Assembly: GCA_963965975.1 (NCBI GenBank)
Contig: OZ014423.1
Location: forward strand, 3,100,001-3,164,000
DNA length: 64,000 nucleotides
Source of the DNA: Xestospongia bergquistia
Taxonomy: Eukaryota > Porifera > Demospongiae > Haplosclerida > Petrosiidae
Direction: 5' to 3'
Every line of letters starts with the position of its first letter. Position 1 is the first letter of the stretch. The translations under genes were made by a program, and so were the position numbers. The notes beneath the pieces are model-generated. The model saw only the letters and a list, made by a program, of their open reading frames with translations. It was not told the origin of the DNA and ran no database searches. Shown piece by piece: positions 49,969 through 58,108 of the stretch.

Positions 49969-50121
49969 TTATGATGTATTGATTTCAAATTGGAACATTA
50001 AGTAATCAAAGTCTTTGTGAACGCTATTAGCAATTAGTTTAGCCATGTCAGAGGCATCTTCAACAATTCCAGTCATCACAGTACAATTCAAATACCTTGT
50101 TTCACCTGTTTTAGAATCCAT
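49969..50121 (-). other. Antisense 50-aa ORF, copy 6 (U6)
   Basis: Open. Begins MDSKTGETRYLNCTVMTGIV (P to S); otherwise as U3a and U4. Confidence 0.4.
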
Positions 50122-50414
50122 CTAGCGGAGTAATCTTTCATACTAAAATCAGTATGCTGACATCTATGCTCCTCACCTTCATCATCTGAACCTTCAAATT
50201 CTTAATGAATATTGTCTGCTAATTCTTCAGAACAGTCATTTCATCATCTTTGTTTAACAAATAAGGATTGATTGATGATTCACTTCTTTGTTGTAGGATA
50301 TGGTTCTAAAAGGTATGGTACTTTTTAAAATTAGATGCATAACTTTTGTAATTAGGTAACATTCACAACATGATCATGATGGATATGTAATAATACACTA
50401 AGAGATACATCATG

Positions 50415-51031
50415 ATGATGTCCTGCCCACCCAATACAACTTGGAACAAGGACTGAATATTTGTGACTACACTGATATTGTTATGAATGTTACTCCATTG
50501 CTTATAGCAATACGCAAGCATCCCAAATTTGTAGACCAAACCACAGAAACATTAGCGTCACACTTCTTGAAATGCTCAGAGACCAGAAACAAACTTCATC
50601 TGTTAGTGATGTCTGTTTTATTGGTTGATTGAAGTTCAAGAAGAAGGAATGTCAACAAAGAGAAAGTGAAGTAAAGGAAATATTCTTATCATTTCTACAA
50701 GAATTAGTATTCAATTCAATTGAAGGTGTGGGCAGATACTTTTAGCACTTGGAACATCACACAAAAATACATAATGAGAAAGAAGTGAGCTGTCTGTCTG
50801 TTCACTCATTAATTATTAGTCCATTCATTCCTCCATCTATCCATTCATTTCCTTTTAGTCAACTATTATACACGATGATAGAGAGTCCCTCAAATTACTC
50901 CACTTATACCAAAGTCCTACTCCAAGACATTTACCCTCAAACTAGATGACACAGATAATGAAGATGAGATGATTGACCTAGAACTGTTATTATCACCTTC
51001 ATCAGAAACTAGTCACTGTTCCAGTCTCCAT
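50415..51031 (+). pseudogene. n (3' half), o, p (U6)
   Basis: n from DDVLPTQYNLEQGLNICDYT to TGA at 50632. o 50632-50784 has TAG at 50743-50745. p 50859-51031 is a 173-nt form whose lost base differs in context (CAAATTACTCCACTT). Nearest unit to the terminal exons, yet disabled like the others. Confidence 0.55.
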
Positions 51032-51297
51032 GTAAACCACACCTTTTATTTCTACATTTAAGTTACACATTAAAACATAACTCCATTGAAGATAATGCAT
51101 AACAGAAGATAATTAAAGATGGCAGAATTACTCTTTGCTTAAGTAAATTCATTTCATATTGAAAATTTTTATATCTAATAAATGCATTTTGAATATTTAA
51201 CAAAGGATTTACATATCAATGTTATGTGTACACTACATATACTATATATGCCAATGGATAACACTAACAATGATCTCTTTATTTTATTACTGTGCAG

Positions 51298-51733
51298 GTT
51301 GTCTGTTATCAGGTGTAACAAGTGAATTCAATTCTCTCTGTGACTTGAGATTAAAACTTAGATTCTTTTCACTTCTTGATGTCAATGAGCTAGCGGACAT
51401 TACTAAAGAGACTTCATGTAGTCCAACAGATCTTATTATAAACAGACATCAATGTTTTCATCCAACAGCCAGTTCACTGATATGGAAGGTACTCATGCTC
51501 TTTTAGCTTTCTGATCACTTCTCTTTCCCCTAGATAGAGTGGTTAGTACAAGATGAGTTGCTCTTTTGTGTAAAGAACTTCTTGTCATAGGAGAACCCAT
51601 CCTTTCATGTCGTTTATAATCCATAGCATCTCATGTACAAGGATGTTCTGGAAAGTTTGCAAATTGTAATTTCAACCAAGAACAAATCAACTTTGTGTTT
51701 AATGCTCAAGATTGTATGCATCAAATTCTATTG
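51298..51733 (+). pseudogene. INTS2: Segments q and r next to terminal exons (U6)
   Basis: q 51298-51488 (191 nt, open) has private changes (CLLSGVTSEFNSLCDLRLKL). r 51534-51733 keeps the TAGs. If the gene is expressed from here, r would be spliced (donor TTG|GTTAGT) to the exon at 51889, but the phases do not match. One extra G would give MHQILL-GYLHLY, close to human LHMLNGYLLAS. Confidence 0.5.
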
Positions 51734-51888
51734 GTTAGTTTGATGTCAGCCTTGTCATTCATTCATCCTCTCTTCACCAACATTGTGAATTCATTAATAT
51801 TTTTTATCTAACAAACCTATTGTGACCTCATACACTGAAACTATAATATTCAACAAACTGCTCTTTTATTCCTTTTTATTTCTTGCAG

Positions 51889-51944
51889 GATATCTTCATC
51901 TGTACATTGATCTAATAAGGCATATAGATGATTCATATCTCTCT
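51889..51944 (+). CDS. INTS2: INTS2-like exon, GYLHLYIDLI
   Basis: Acceptor TTTCTTGCAG, donor TCT|GTATGT. Reads GYLHLYIDLIRHIDDSYLS, aligned by eye with human INTS2 NGYLLASKAYLSAHL. Single copy. The donor leads to an implausibly short intron (about 30 nt to GTTGTAG) whose phase does not fit the next open stretch, so the 3' border is uncertain. Confidence 0.5.
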
Positions 51945-51958
51945 GTATGTCTTTTTTC

Positions 51959-52073
51959 ATGGCATCTGTTGTAGTAAATTCTCTAAGACTTTTACTTCAT
52001 GGAATATTTTCTAATTCCCAATATCGAGCGACTTCAAAGAGACAATTGATGGTTCTACTGGAATATGATTTAG
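51959..52073 (+). CDS. INTS2: INTS2-like exon, MASVVVNSLRLLLHG region
   Basis: Open stretch MASVVVNSLRLLLHGIFSNS then QYRATSKRQLMVLLEYDL, ending in the split codon G|GTGAGAG. The donor phase fits the next exon exactly, giving EYDLG-QQLNGQEREEL. The start is uncertain: it could follow GTTGTAG or continue from the previous exon if one base is miscalled. Not conserved enough to align with confidence on its own. Confidence 0.55.
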
Positions 52074-52702
52074 GTGAGAGTTTGATAACAAGGTGAATGT
52101 GTTTAGACACTGTTACATTGAGAAGAGAGTCAGAACATGTACATGTATACTTGTTTATACAAACATTGCATTCCTTACATCATACATGACAATTTTGACA
52201 AATTGTATGTTATTTTTTGATGTGTAGTGGTTTTCAGGTTTGATGTAGAGGAAATTGTCCATTCATTATACTGAGTTTCTTTTATAGCTTATATTGAAAG
52301 CTTTAATCTATGTACATGTCTGTTGTTAATGATACTGACTTGGGTTCATCCCATGAGATCAATTCCCATGAGATCAACTCCCTTTGAATAATAATTAAAT
52401 TCACACATTTAACTTTATCAAAGACCTAACTTCTTTGAGCAATTAACTTTAACTTATCAAAATCTAGTCATACCTTCACAAGTGTAAAACTTCTCTATTG
52501 CAAGCACAGTTACATGTCCCAATTATATGTCTGAATTTGTCAAAATATATGAGATGGAGTCGGCCAGCTTTACCTTTATCACCCCCCTCTCCTGGTTGGC
52601 TCTAGTTTGGTAAGTAAAACTGATTGTAGTTACTTATTAAAGAAGTTATATTAAAGATAAGGTATTATAAAAGCCAGAGAGTATTATAGTTTCAATTAAG
52701 CA

Positions 52703-53013
52703 TCATAGGTGTAGGAACAATTTTGTCATTGGGGGGGGCACATATGTAACATTTAACATTGTTCAGTTTAACAATGAAGTATTTCAAAAACAACCAAAAT
52801 AAAATGTTCTTCTGTCATTTACACTGACAAAAATTTTTGAAATGTTTTTACATAAAATGTGCATCTACAGGTGTAAATTATATTATGAGGATAGGGATTG
52901 AAAAGTGGCTAATCTAAATCAATTGATTGTGAAACCATCTCACAATATACCAAAATTTTTTTTTGGGGGGGGGGGGCGTGCCCCCTGTGCCCTTCCTATT
53001 CCTACAACAATGA
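52703..53013. mobile_element. Short inverted-repeat element (MITE-like)
   Basis: Left end TCATAGGTGTAGGAACA. The reverse complement of the right end reads TCATTGTTGTAGGAATAG. Runs of G lie just inside both ends (GGGGGGGGCA near 52732, G run near 52965). About 310 bp, no ORF. Target duplication not clear. Confidence 0.55.
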
Positions 53014-53253
53014 ACATGTATTGCACTTTGAAAAAGTTAGTTTCAAAAGAAATTGAATCCTAAACTTATTCAACAAATTGAATTCTAATTGAATTGTATA
53101 ATAATTAACTTTCACCACACACGTGTTTACAGGCTTACAGCCACTTAAATTGACATATATGGTAAACTAGTACCCACCCCCCACTTCACTATAATAACAT
53201 AATTAACATTGATTGTAAAAACATTTAATTATTAGTATGGAAGTTAAAGAGTC

Positions 53254-53330
53254 TGGGGCACATTTTAACAATACTGGGGCACGTGCCCCAGTGTGCCCCG
53301 GTCTCGCTACGCCATTGACCACACAGTCTC
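53254..53330. mobile_element. Fragment of a repeat ending TCAATGGCGTAGCGAGACC
   Basis: The reverse complement of the right edge reads TCAATGGCGTAGCGAGACCG, a sequence style common at the ends of non-autonomous DNA transposons in invertebrates. Inside is the palindrome CTGGGGCACGTGCCCCAG. The matching left end was not found; perhaps a truncated copy. Confidence 0.35.
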
Positions 53331-53576
53331 ACTCCCATATTGTACATTCTCAATACAATATTGTTTAGTCTGAATCACATCTTATACCATCCGTTCTTAA
53401 TTTTCATGATATGTTAGCCTCACTCCCATATCATCCAGTCTCAGTCCCATAATATTCATTCCAATCCCATACCATTTCCTTATTCCAAAACAATCCAGTT
53501 TTACCCATTCCTGTACTAGCATTACTTTTCAGTGTATTCATTCTAATCCCCAATAATTCATCTAATGTTACTCTAG

Positions 53577-53695
53577 GTCAACAATTAAATGGGCAAGAGA
53601 GGGAGGAGCTCAGAATTGCACTAACAGCTGCTGAAAAGAGTAGCATGGTACAGTTATTATTAGAAATATGTCTACCTAATGAACAAGATAAAAAA
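53577..53695 (+). CDS. INTS2: INTS2 exon, REELRIALTAAEKSS
   Basis: Acceptor TTACTCTAG, donor AAA|GTAAGA. Reads (G)QQLNGQEREELRIALTAAE then KSSMVQLLLEICLPNEQDKK. It aligns by eye with human INTS2 TREELKNALLAAQDSAAVQI and LLEICLPTEEEKA. INTS2 is a helical (HEAT-like) scaffold subunit of the nuclear Integrator complex, which acts at snRNA genes and paused polymerase II genes. This is the best conserved part of the window. Confidence 0.85.
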
Positions 53696-53746
53696 GTAAG
53701 AGATCAATAAATTGAAATGTTAATGATGAGTTTATCTGTCACATAG

Positions 53747-53821
53747 GATGCAGCTGTTTTTGGTCTTCTGTTAACATCACTTCGAGAAATTCAGTGTTTA
53801 GTTTGTTTATATCTTTATCAG
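53747..53821 (+). CDS. INTS2: INTS2 exon, SLREIQCLVCLYLYQ
   Basis: 75 nt between GTCACATAG and CAG|GTTTGG, preceded by a 51-nt intron. Reads DAAVFGLLLTSLREIQCLVC then LYLYQ, in phase 0 with both neighbours. Matches human NLREVQCLICCLLHQM. The long human insert before this motif is absent here. Confidence 0.85.
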
Positions 53822-53861
53822 GTTTGGAGAGAGAGTGATAATGTTGTCATTATGATCACAG

Positions 53862-54016
53862 GTTTTCATTTCTGAACCCAGTATGGCCAAACTAATCCAT
53901 TTTCAAGGCTATCCTCCACAGTTATTACCATTATTGGTGTCTGGTGTTCCATCAATGCATATTGTGATGGACTTTATGTCTGAACTCCTGGATCAACCTC
54001 AGCTAGAAAAAAACAG
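53862..54016 (+). CDS. INTS2: INTS2 exon, AKLIHFQGYPPQLLP
   Basis: After a 40-nt intron. Reads VFISEPSMAKLIHFQGYPPQ, LLPLLVSGVPSMHIVMDFMS, ELLDQPQLEKN. Near-identical in pattern to human IADPNIAKLVHFQGYPCELL and GIPSMHICLDFIPELIAQPE. The exon ends ...CTA GAA AAA AAC AG|GTTAGA, leaving two extra bases, whereas the next exon starts a fresh codon. A run of seven A (54007-54013) is where the frame is lost; five or eight A would restore it. Confidence 0.85.
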
Positions 54017-54061
54017 GTTAGACAAGTGAATTAGTTTAAAATAGTTTATCTCCTCTCTCAG

Positions 54062-54556
54062 GTGTTTGCAGTTCAATTAGTAGCCTATGTCACAAACCAA
54101 TACCCACTTCCTGAATCCCTGGGTCTGATCAGAGATATCTTCAAACGTCTCCATCAATTTACAGAAGAGATTCCATCTGAGAAACATCATGAAGTTTTCA
54201 TAACTCTTTTACCCTTTGTTGTCCTCTTCTGTGAAACATTTCCTCCATTGAGTCTGGAAGCAACTGACTTTCTTCTTCACTTATGCAGGATTTGTCTAGT
54301 CACTGAGACAGCCTCGCAAAAAGATAGCTTGCCAATCAAATTAAGTCCTCTCTTGCAAAAGACTGTCATCCCCTCAGAACAGGCAACTGGTGATGTGGAC
54401 AGTTCTGCTTCAGATTCAGAATCGATAAATTCTGACCCTCTGTTTGCTATAGAAGCTAAACTACCCAAATTGAAGAAACGAAGTTTATCAGAAGCTGCAG
54501 AGTTGACATTTAATGAACTAATTAAAAATGTTGTATTGAAAGTTAGCAGGAAATGA
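54062..54556 (+). CDS. INTS2: INTS2 terminal exon
   Basis: Acceptor CTCTCTCAG after a 45-nt intron, stop TGA at 54554-54556. Reads VFAVQLVAYVTNQYPLPESL, GLIRDIFKRLHQFTEEIPSE, then FCETFPPLSLEATDFLLHLC. Matches human IFAIQLLSHLCIQYALPKSL, VSFCRAFPPLYEDIMSLLIQ. The tail holds a serine/acidic linker (DVDSSASDSESINSD) before a C-terminal helix (AAELTFNELIKNVVLKVSRK) that parallels human CIERTVIEIINMSV. Length and end agree with the family C-terminus. Confidence 0.88.
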   Translation: MFAVQLVAYVTNQYPLPESLGLIRDIFKRLHQFTEEIPSEKHHEVFITLLPFVVLFCETFPPLSLEATDFLLHLCRICLVTETASQKDSLPIKLSPLLQKTVIPSEQATGDVDSSASDSESINSDPLFAIEAKLPKLKKRSLSEAAELTFNELIKNVVLKVSRK

Positions 54557-54798
54557 TATCAGGAAAAGAGCTTTACTATTAATATATTAATAATCATTAT
54601 TATAAATTTGTGGTAGTTGTGTGATGGAAAATATATTAATCCATGCACTTAAAAAAGTGGGCATTTGTCCAGCTGGATTTGTTGTCATAAATAAGGTGAA
54701 AATTCCCACTTCAGTAGCTAATGTAAACATAAATGACAGAATTGATCTTTTGAATTAATCATATAATTATATATAATTATGATTGTTATATTAATGCC

Positions 54799-54804
54799 AA
54801 TAAA
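54799..54804 (+). terminator. Poly(A) signal AATAAA for INTS2
   Basis: First AATAAA downstream of the stop codon, 243 nt beyond it, in AT-rich 3' UTR-like sequence. Position is normal for a compact animal gene; the cleavage site is not identified. Confidence 0.5.
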
Positions 54805-55600
54805 AATAACATAAAATATATGATATGAGTGGTGAGAGATGATGGAATTATTGGCGTTTCAGCTGATGCCTGTCAACCAGAATAATGAGTAATGACTATA
54901 GTAACAAAGGATATGATAACATTGGATCTGTAATGATCCTTGTATCAACAAGTGATATGTGTGTGTGTGTGTGTGTGACACATACCAGTTGTTTGACCCA
55001 AACTACAATGATAGATGAGACCATGAGCCCATACAGCAGAAAGCTCAAGGTACTTTATGTTTTTTATTGGCTTCCGATATGATTACTAATTGAATGCTAT
55101 ATGAATGGGTAGATATTGATTGTGTGCATGAATTGAGGACTATAATAAGGTTGTCTTACAATTCTTTCTTTATATAGGACCTGTAATTCAACAGATCCAT
55201 ATGCTAAATGGAATAATACTTTGGTACATAAAAAATTAGTGTACAATGATGTATATTGTTGCAATTATATTATAATCATGGTAATTAACACTAAATTGTC
55301 ACAATGAAATGCAAACTATCTACTAATCCAAGTGAAGTTTCCCTTCTGTCATCAGTCACCTCCATATCCTCCTGCTCTGCCCATTCAAACACAAACAGAA
55401 CCTATATTATATGGTTTATTATTTTGATATTAACATGTATACAAATCTGATAATGCATTAGTGTTCAAAATTGCACTGATGAAATTATACCTAGTTCTTA
55501 ATGGGTTAGCATCACTTTGTATTGTTACAGACAAAATAAATAGACAACGTACTGACAGATAGAATATGTGTTCTAATGTCAGTTTATTTTTACTATGATT
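54805..55600. other. Intergenic region, no gene seen
   Basis: AT-rich unique sequence. Contains a (GT)n microsatellite at 54957-54978. Short ORFs only, none with a recognisable domain or conserved copy. Confidence 0.6.
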
Positions 55601-55622
55601 TTATCACGCATTGTACCCAATG

Positions 55623-55640
55623 AACTGAGCATGCTCAGTT
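55623..55640. promoter_or_regulatory. 18-bp palindrome AACTGAGCATGCTCAGTT, first copy
   Basis: Perfect palindrome. Its core GAGCATGCTC fits the p53-family half-site pattern RRRCWWGYYY. It is 43 bases (start to start) upstream of an identical second copy and about 230 bases upstream of an ORF at 55852. Regulatory function is inferred. Confidence 0.35.
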
Positions 55641-55665
55641 TAACACGCTGCTTTCAGTTTTAGTA

Positions 55666-55683
55666 AACTGAGCATGCTCAGTT
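55666..55683. promoter_or_regulatory. 18-bp palindrome AACTGAGCATGCTCAGTT, second copy
   Basis: Identical to the copy at 55623, in a short imperfect duplication (flanks TTTAACACGCTG and TTCAACAAACCG). Spacing is four helical turns. Confidence 0.35.
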
Positions 55684-55851
55684 CAACAAACCGCTAAAGT
55701 GACGCAATTTTAGTCCTATGTATTAGGTAGACCGCCTCATTTCTGCAAAATGACTATGCCTATTGGACCGGTGCTACTGCAGGTTTAAAGAAGAAGAGCA
55801 CAACCGTCCTACTGTCTACAGTCCGTTGCTTTTGTATCCAGTCAAGCTAAT

Positions 55852-55980
55852 ATGTACCCATCCTTCAATTCTTGTTCACCTCTAATGCAGAAAAACATTA
55901 CAGTCAACTCGAGGGCAATGACAAAAGTACGCTTTGTTCCAGCACATACACAAGCAGAGAAAGTATTCAGGTCAGAGTAA
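55852..55980 (+). CDS. Small ORF, possible first exon of an unknown gene
   Basis: 42-aa ORF MYPSFNSCSPLMQKNITVNS, RAMTKVRFVPAHTQAEKVFR, SE. It lies in the least AT-rich part of the unique region, downstream of the paired palindromes. GTATTCAG|GTCAGAG could be a donor. No homologue recognised and no second exon found. Low confidence that it is translated. Confidence 0.25.
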   Translation: MYPSFNSCSPLMQKNITVNSRAMTKVRFVPAHTQAEKVFRSE

Positions 55981-57135
55981 ACGTTCGCCGTGTGTATATG
56001 TGTTATGCCTAATTCAGATATTTTATAGCTTTGTTTGGCCCAGAGAGTTGCTGTTGTTTCACATACTTATAGCCTCTTCTACCTACTTTATGACTTGATA
56101 CCCTTTGATCTGTCAAGGCTGCCTTATTCTATAGTAAGTTTAGTTCTACCTCAGTTTAAGTCAATATTTAGTTGGCCTATGCAGTGTAGCATTGATCTGA
56201 GGTAGAATTGTACAGAAAGCTGTTATATTGATTGATTGTATTCAGAGTATACGTAGAGAGGATTTTTTTGTCCTAAACACAACTAAATGGCTAGTGCAAA
56301 TCTCTCCCAGATAGATAGGTTCTGAGTACTGAGCAACTTTTCATGAATGCTATAGCTGACAATAAGCATGAAGCTTTTACGTTAGAAGGTCCTGGCAGCT
56401 AGCTGACAAGCGGAGTAGCTGTATTTCACATTAAGAACCAGACTTGAAGCCTGGAATATATAAGCACTTCGATAGAATATGAAGCTTACTCATACCAGCA
56501 GTTTTGATATATCAGGCTAGCTTTCATCTTGGTTGTAGCTTATAACCACAGCGTAGCTAATGAGAAGTCATATTGTTAACTATAATTATTAGCGGAGCCT
56601 CCCTGCTAAGTACATGAACTCTGTGGGTCCAATAGTCTAATTTTAGAACATGTTCACAACCCTATTGTAATGTTTTGGTGTAATACATGTCGACTAAATA
56701 ACAAGAGTATTACAAGTCCTGTATGTATTGATAATTGTAGTTTGTGGAAGCTTTTGAGACCAACTTTAAAAGTAACCTTTAAAAATTAACATATTAATAA
56801 TTTCTATCATAGATTTTTATGTCTTGTCACTTTGGTCTTATATTGTACCATCATATCATATAGAAGCTAAATCACTGCAATATCTAATGATCAAGACTTG
56901 TTGTGTTCAGTGACCATTATACTATCTATTGTTGTGTTATATAAAGCAAGTGTTATAACTCTTGTGGTCAACATAGCATGTATGTGGCTTATCCTTTGTT
57001 AATCCATTTACATACACACACCTTTTGGTAATCCTATCACAGTATGACATCTACATATCCCAACCTTTTGTAAGTCCTATACCATGTATATTCAGACACA
57101 CTTGTAACTTCCTTTCTTTTAATTTATGGTAATAA
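55981..57135. other. Intergenic region, no gene seen
   Basis: Unique AT-rich sequence. A TATA-like GAATATATAAGCAC at about 56454-56467 is the only promoter-like string noted, and no ORF follows it. From about 57000 the sequence becomes a loose repeat of TCCTATACCATGTA-type phrases. Confidence 0.5.
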
Positions 57136-57345
57136 ACCTAGTCCTGTGACATGTACATATACAAACCTTTTGATACACAAATGTTTTGTTACTCGTACCA
57201 CATTATGTCCTATGATACATACAACCTAGTTCTGTGAAAATATGCAAACCTTTTGACGTATTCATACACAAATGTTTTGTTACTCGTACCACGTTATGTC
57301 CTACAACCTAGTTCGATGACATATACATATATATAGCTATTCATA
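57136..57345. repeat. Tandem repeat with 82-87 bp period
   Basis: Three starts of ACCTAGT(C/T) at about 57137, 57224 and 57306. Each is followed by (T)GTGAxxxxATGxAxAT...AAACCTTTTGA and ACACAAATGTTTTGTTACTCGTACCAC. Two full copies and one partial. Confidence 0.7.
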
Positions 57346-57500
57346 TACAAATATCTTGTTACTAGTTCTGTGGCATATTCTTTTACAATATGGTATAACC
57401 TTACATGTACATGTTTGAATGTCTAATTACCCATATCACATAATGTCTTAATTATACATCCCAATACATACAAATATTTTAATACCCAACCTTATGTAGT

Positions 57501-57819
57501 ACAATCAGGGTTTCATTTAGGGGGGATGGGGAGGCATTGCCCCCCCTTGCCAGAGTCATGCCCCCCCTTTTAAATTAGGTTAGCCTTTGTTTTCAAGGGG
57601 TAATTAGATGTAGTGAATACAGAACTGAAACTCAACACAAGGAATATACATCATAAGATAACCTTAGGCTAAACACAACAAAAATTTTCTGAAAGCGCAT
57701 GCCTCCAGACTCCCCTAGAGGGCGCGCTGTCGCATACAGTTCCTTCACCCCTCTAAATTTTCTCTAAGTATTATTTTGCCCACCCCCTTGTCCATTTTTC
57801 TAAATGATACCTTGACAAT
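57501..57819. mobile_element. 309-bp inverted-repeat element with 5-bp target duplication
   Basis: Element 57506-57814: left end CAGGGTTTCATTTAG, right end reverse complement CAAGGTATCATTTAG. ACAAT flanks both sides (57501-57505, 57815-57819). Internal G/C runs; no ORF. A non-autonomous DNA transposon; superfamily not decided. Confidence 0.7.
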
Positions 57820-57889
57820 ACAACCTAGCCCTGTATACATATATACAAACCTCATACAACCATTTCATGCAGCTGTTCTACCTTTAGGA

Positions 57890-58108
57890 TAGAAGAGGTC
57901 TGTTTGGTGATCTATTAGAGATGAGTGTCTTTCTTCTAGTAAGTTAATAGAAACACTTATTAAATAATTGTTTTTACTATTTATTCTCTTCTATTATAAT
58001 AGTAATTTCTTCTACATCAACATATGGTCTAGATTAAGTGTAGTCCTATAATATACTATATAAGTCATATCTATTATTAAATTACTAATTTACTAACTAG
58101 TCCTTCTC
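57890..58108. repeat. Copy 1 of a dispersed repeat (AGGTCTGTTT...CTATTGGAGATGA)
   Basis: GTCTGTTTGGTGATCTATTA, TTCTAGTAAGTTAATAGAAACA, CTATTATAATAGTAATTTCT. Related copies at about 59970-60210 and 60895-60980 in the same orientation. Boundaries unclear. Confidence 0.55.

Larger units (their letters stand above)
46544..51780 (+). repeat. Tandem unit U6 (group B with hAT), joined to the terminal exons
   Basis: Last unit. Has a (47014-47133), the hAT insertion, b (48250-48425), d with TTATAAGCT, short e, a very short CT tract, antisense ORF, 3' half of n, o, p, q and r. At 51768-51780 the tetranucleotide intron (CATTCATTCATCC) stops and single-copy sequence leading to the terminal INTS2 exons begins. 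Confidence 0.8.
52074..53576 (+). other. Long INTS2 intron with transposon debris
   Basis: 1503-nt intron between GTGAGAG and ACTCTAG, about thirty times longer than the introns after it. The extra length holds an inverted-repeat element (52703-53013) and a G/C-rich relic near 53254-53330. The remainder (52080-52700, 53340-53570) is AT-rich with no ORF of note. 53340-53520 repeats TCCCATATTG/CATTCC-like phrases. Confidence 0.65.
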
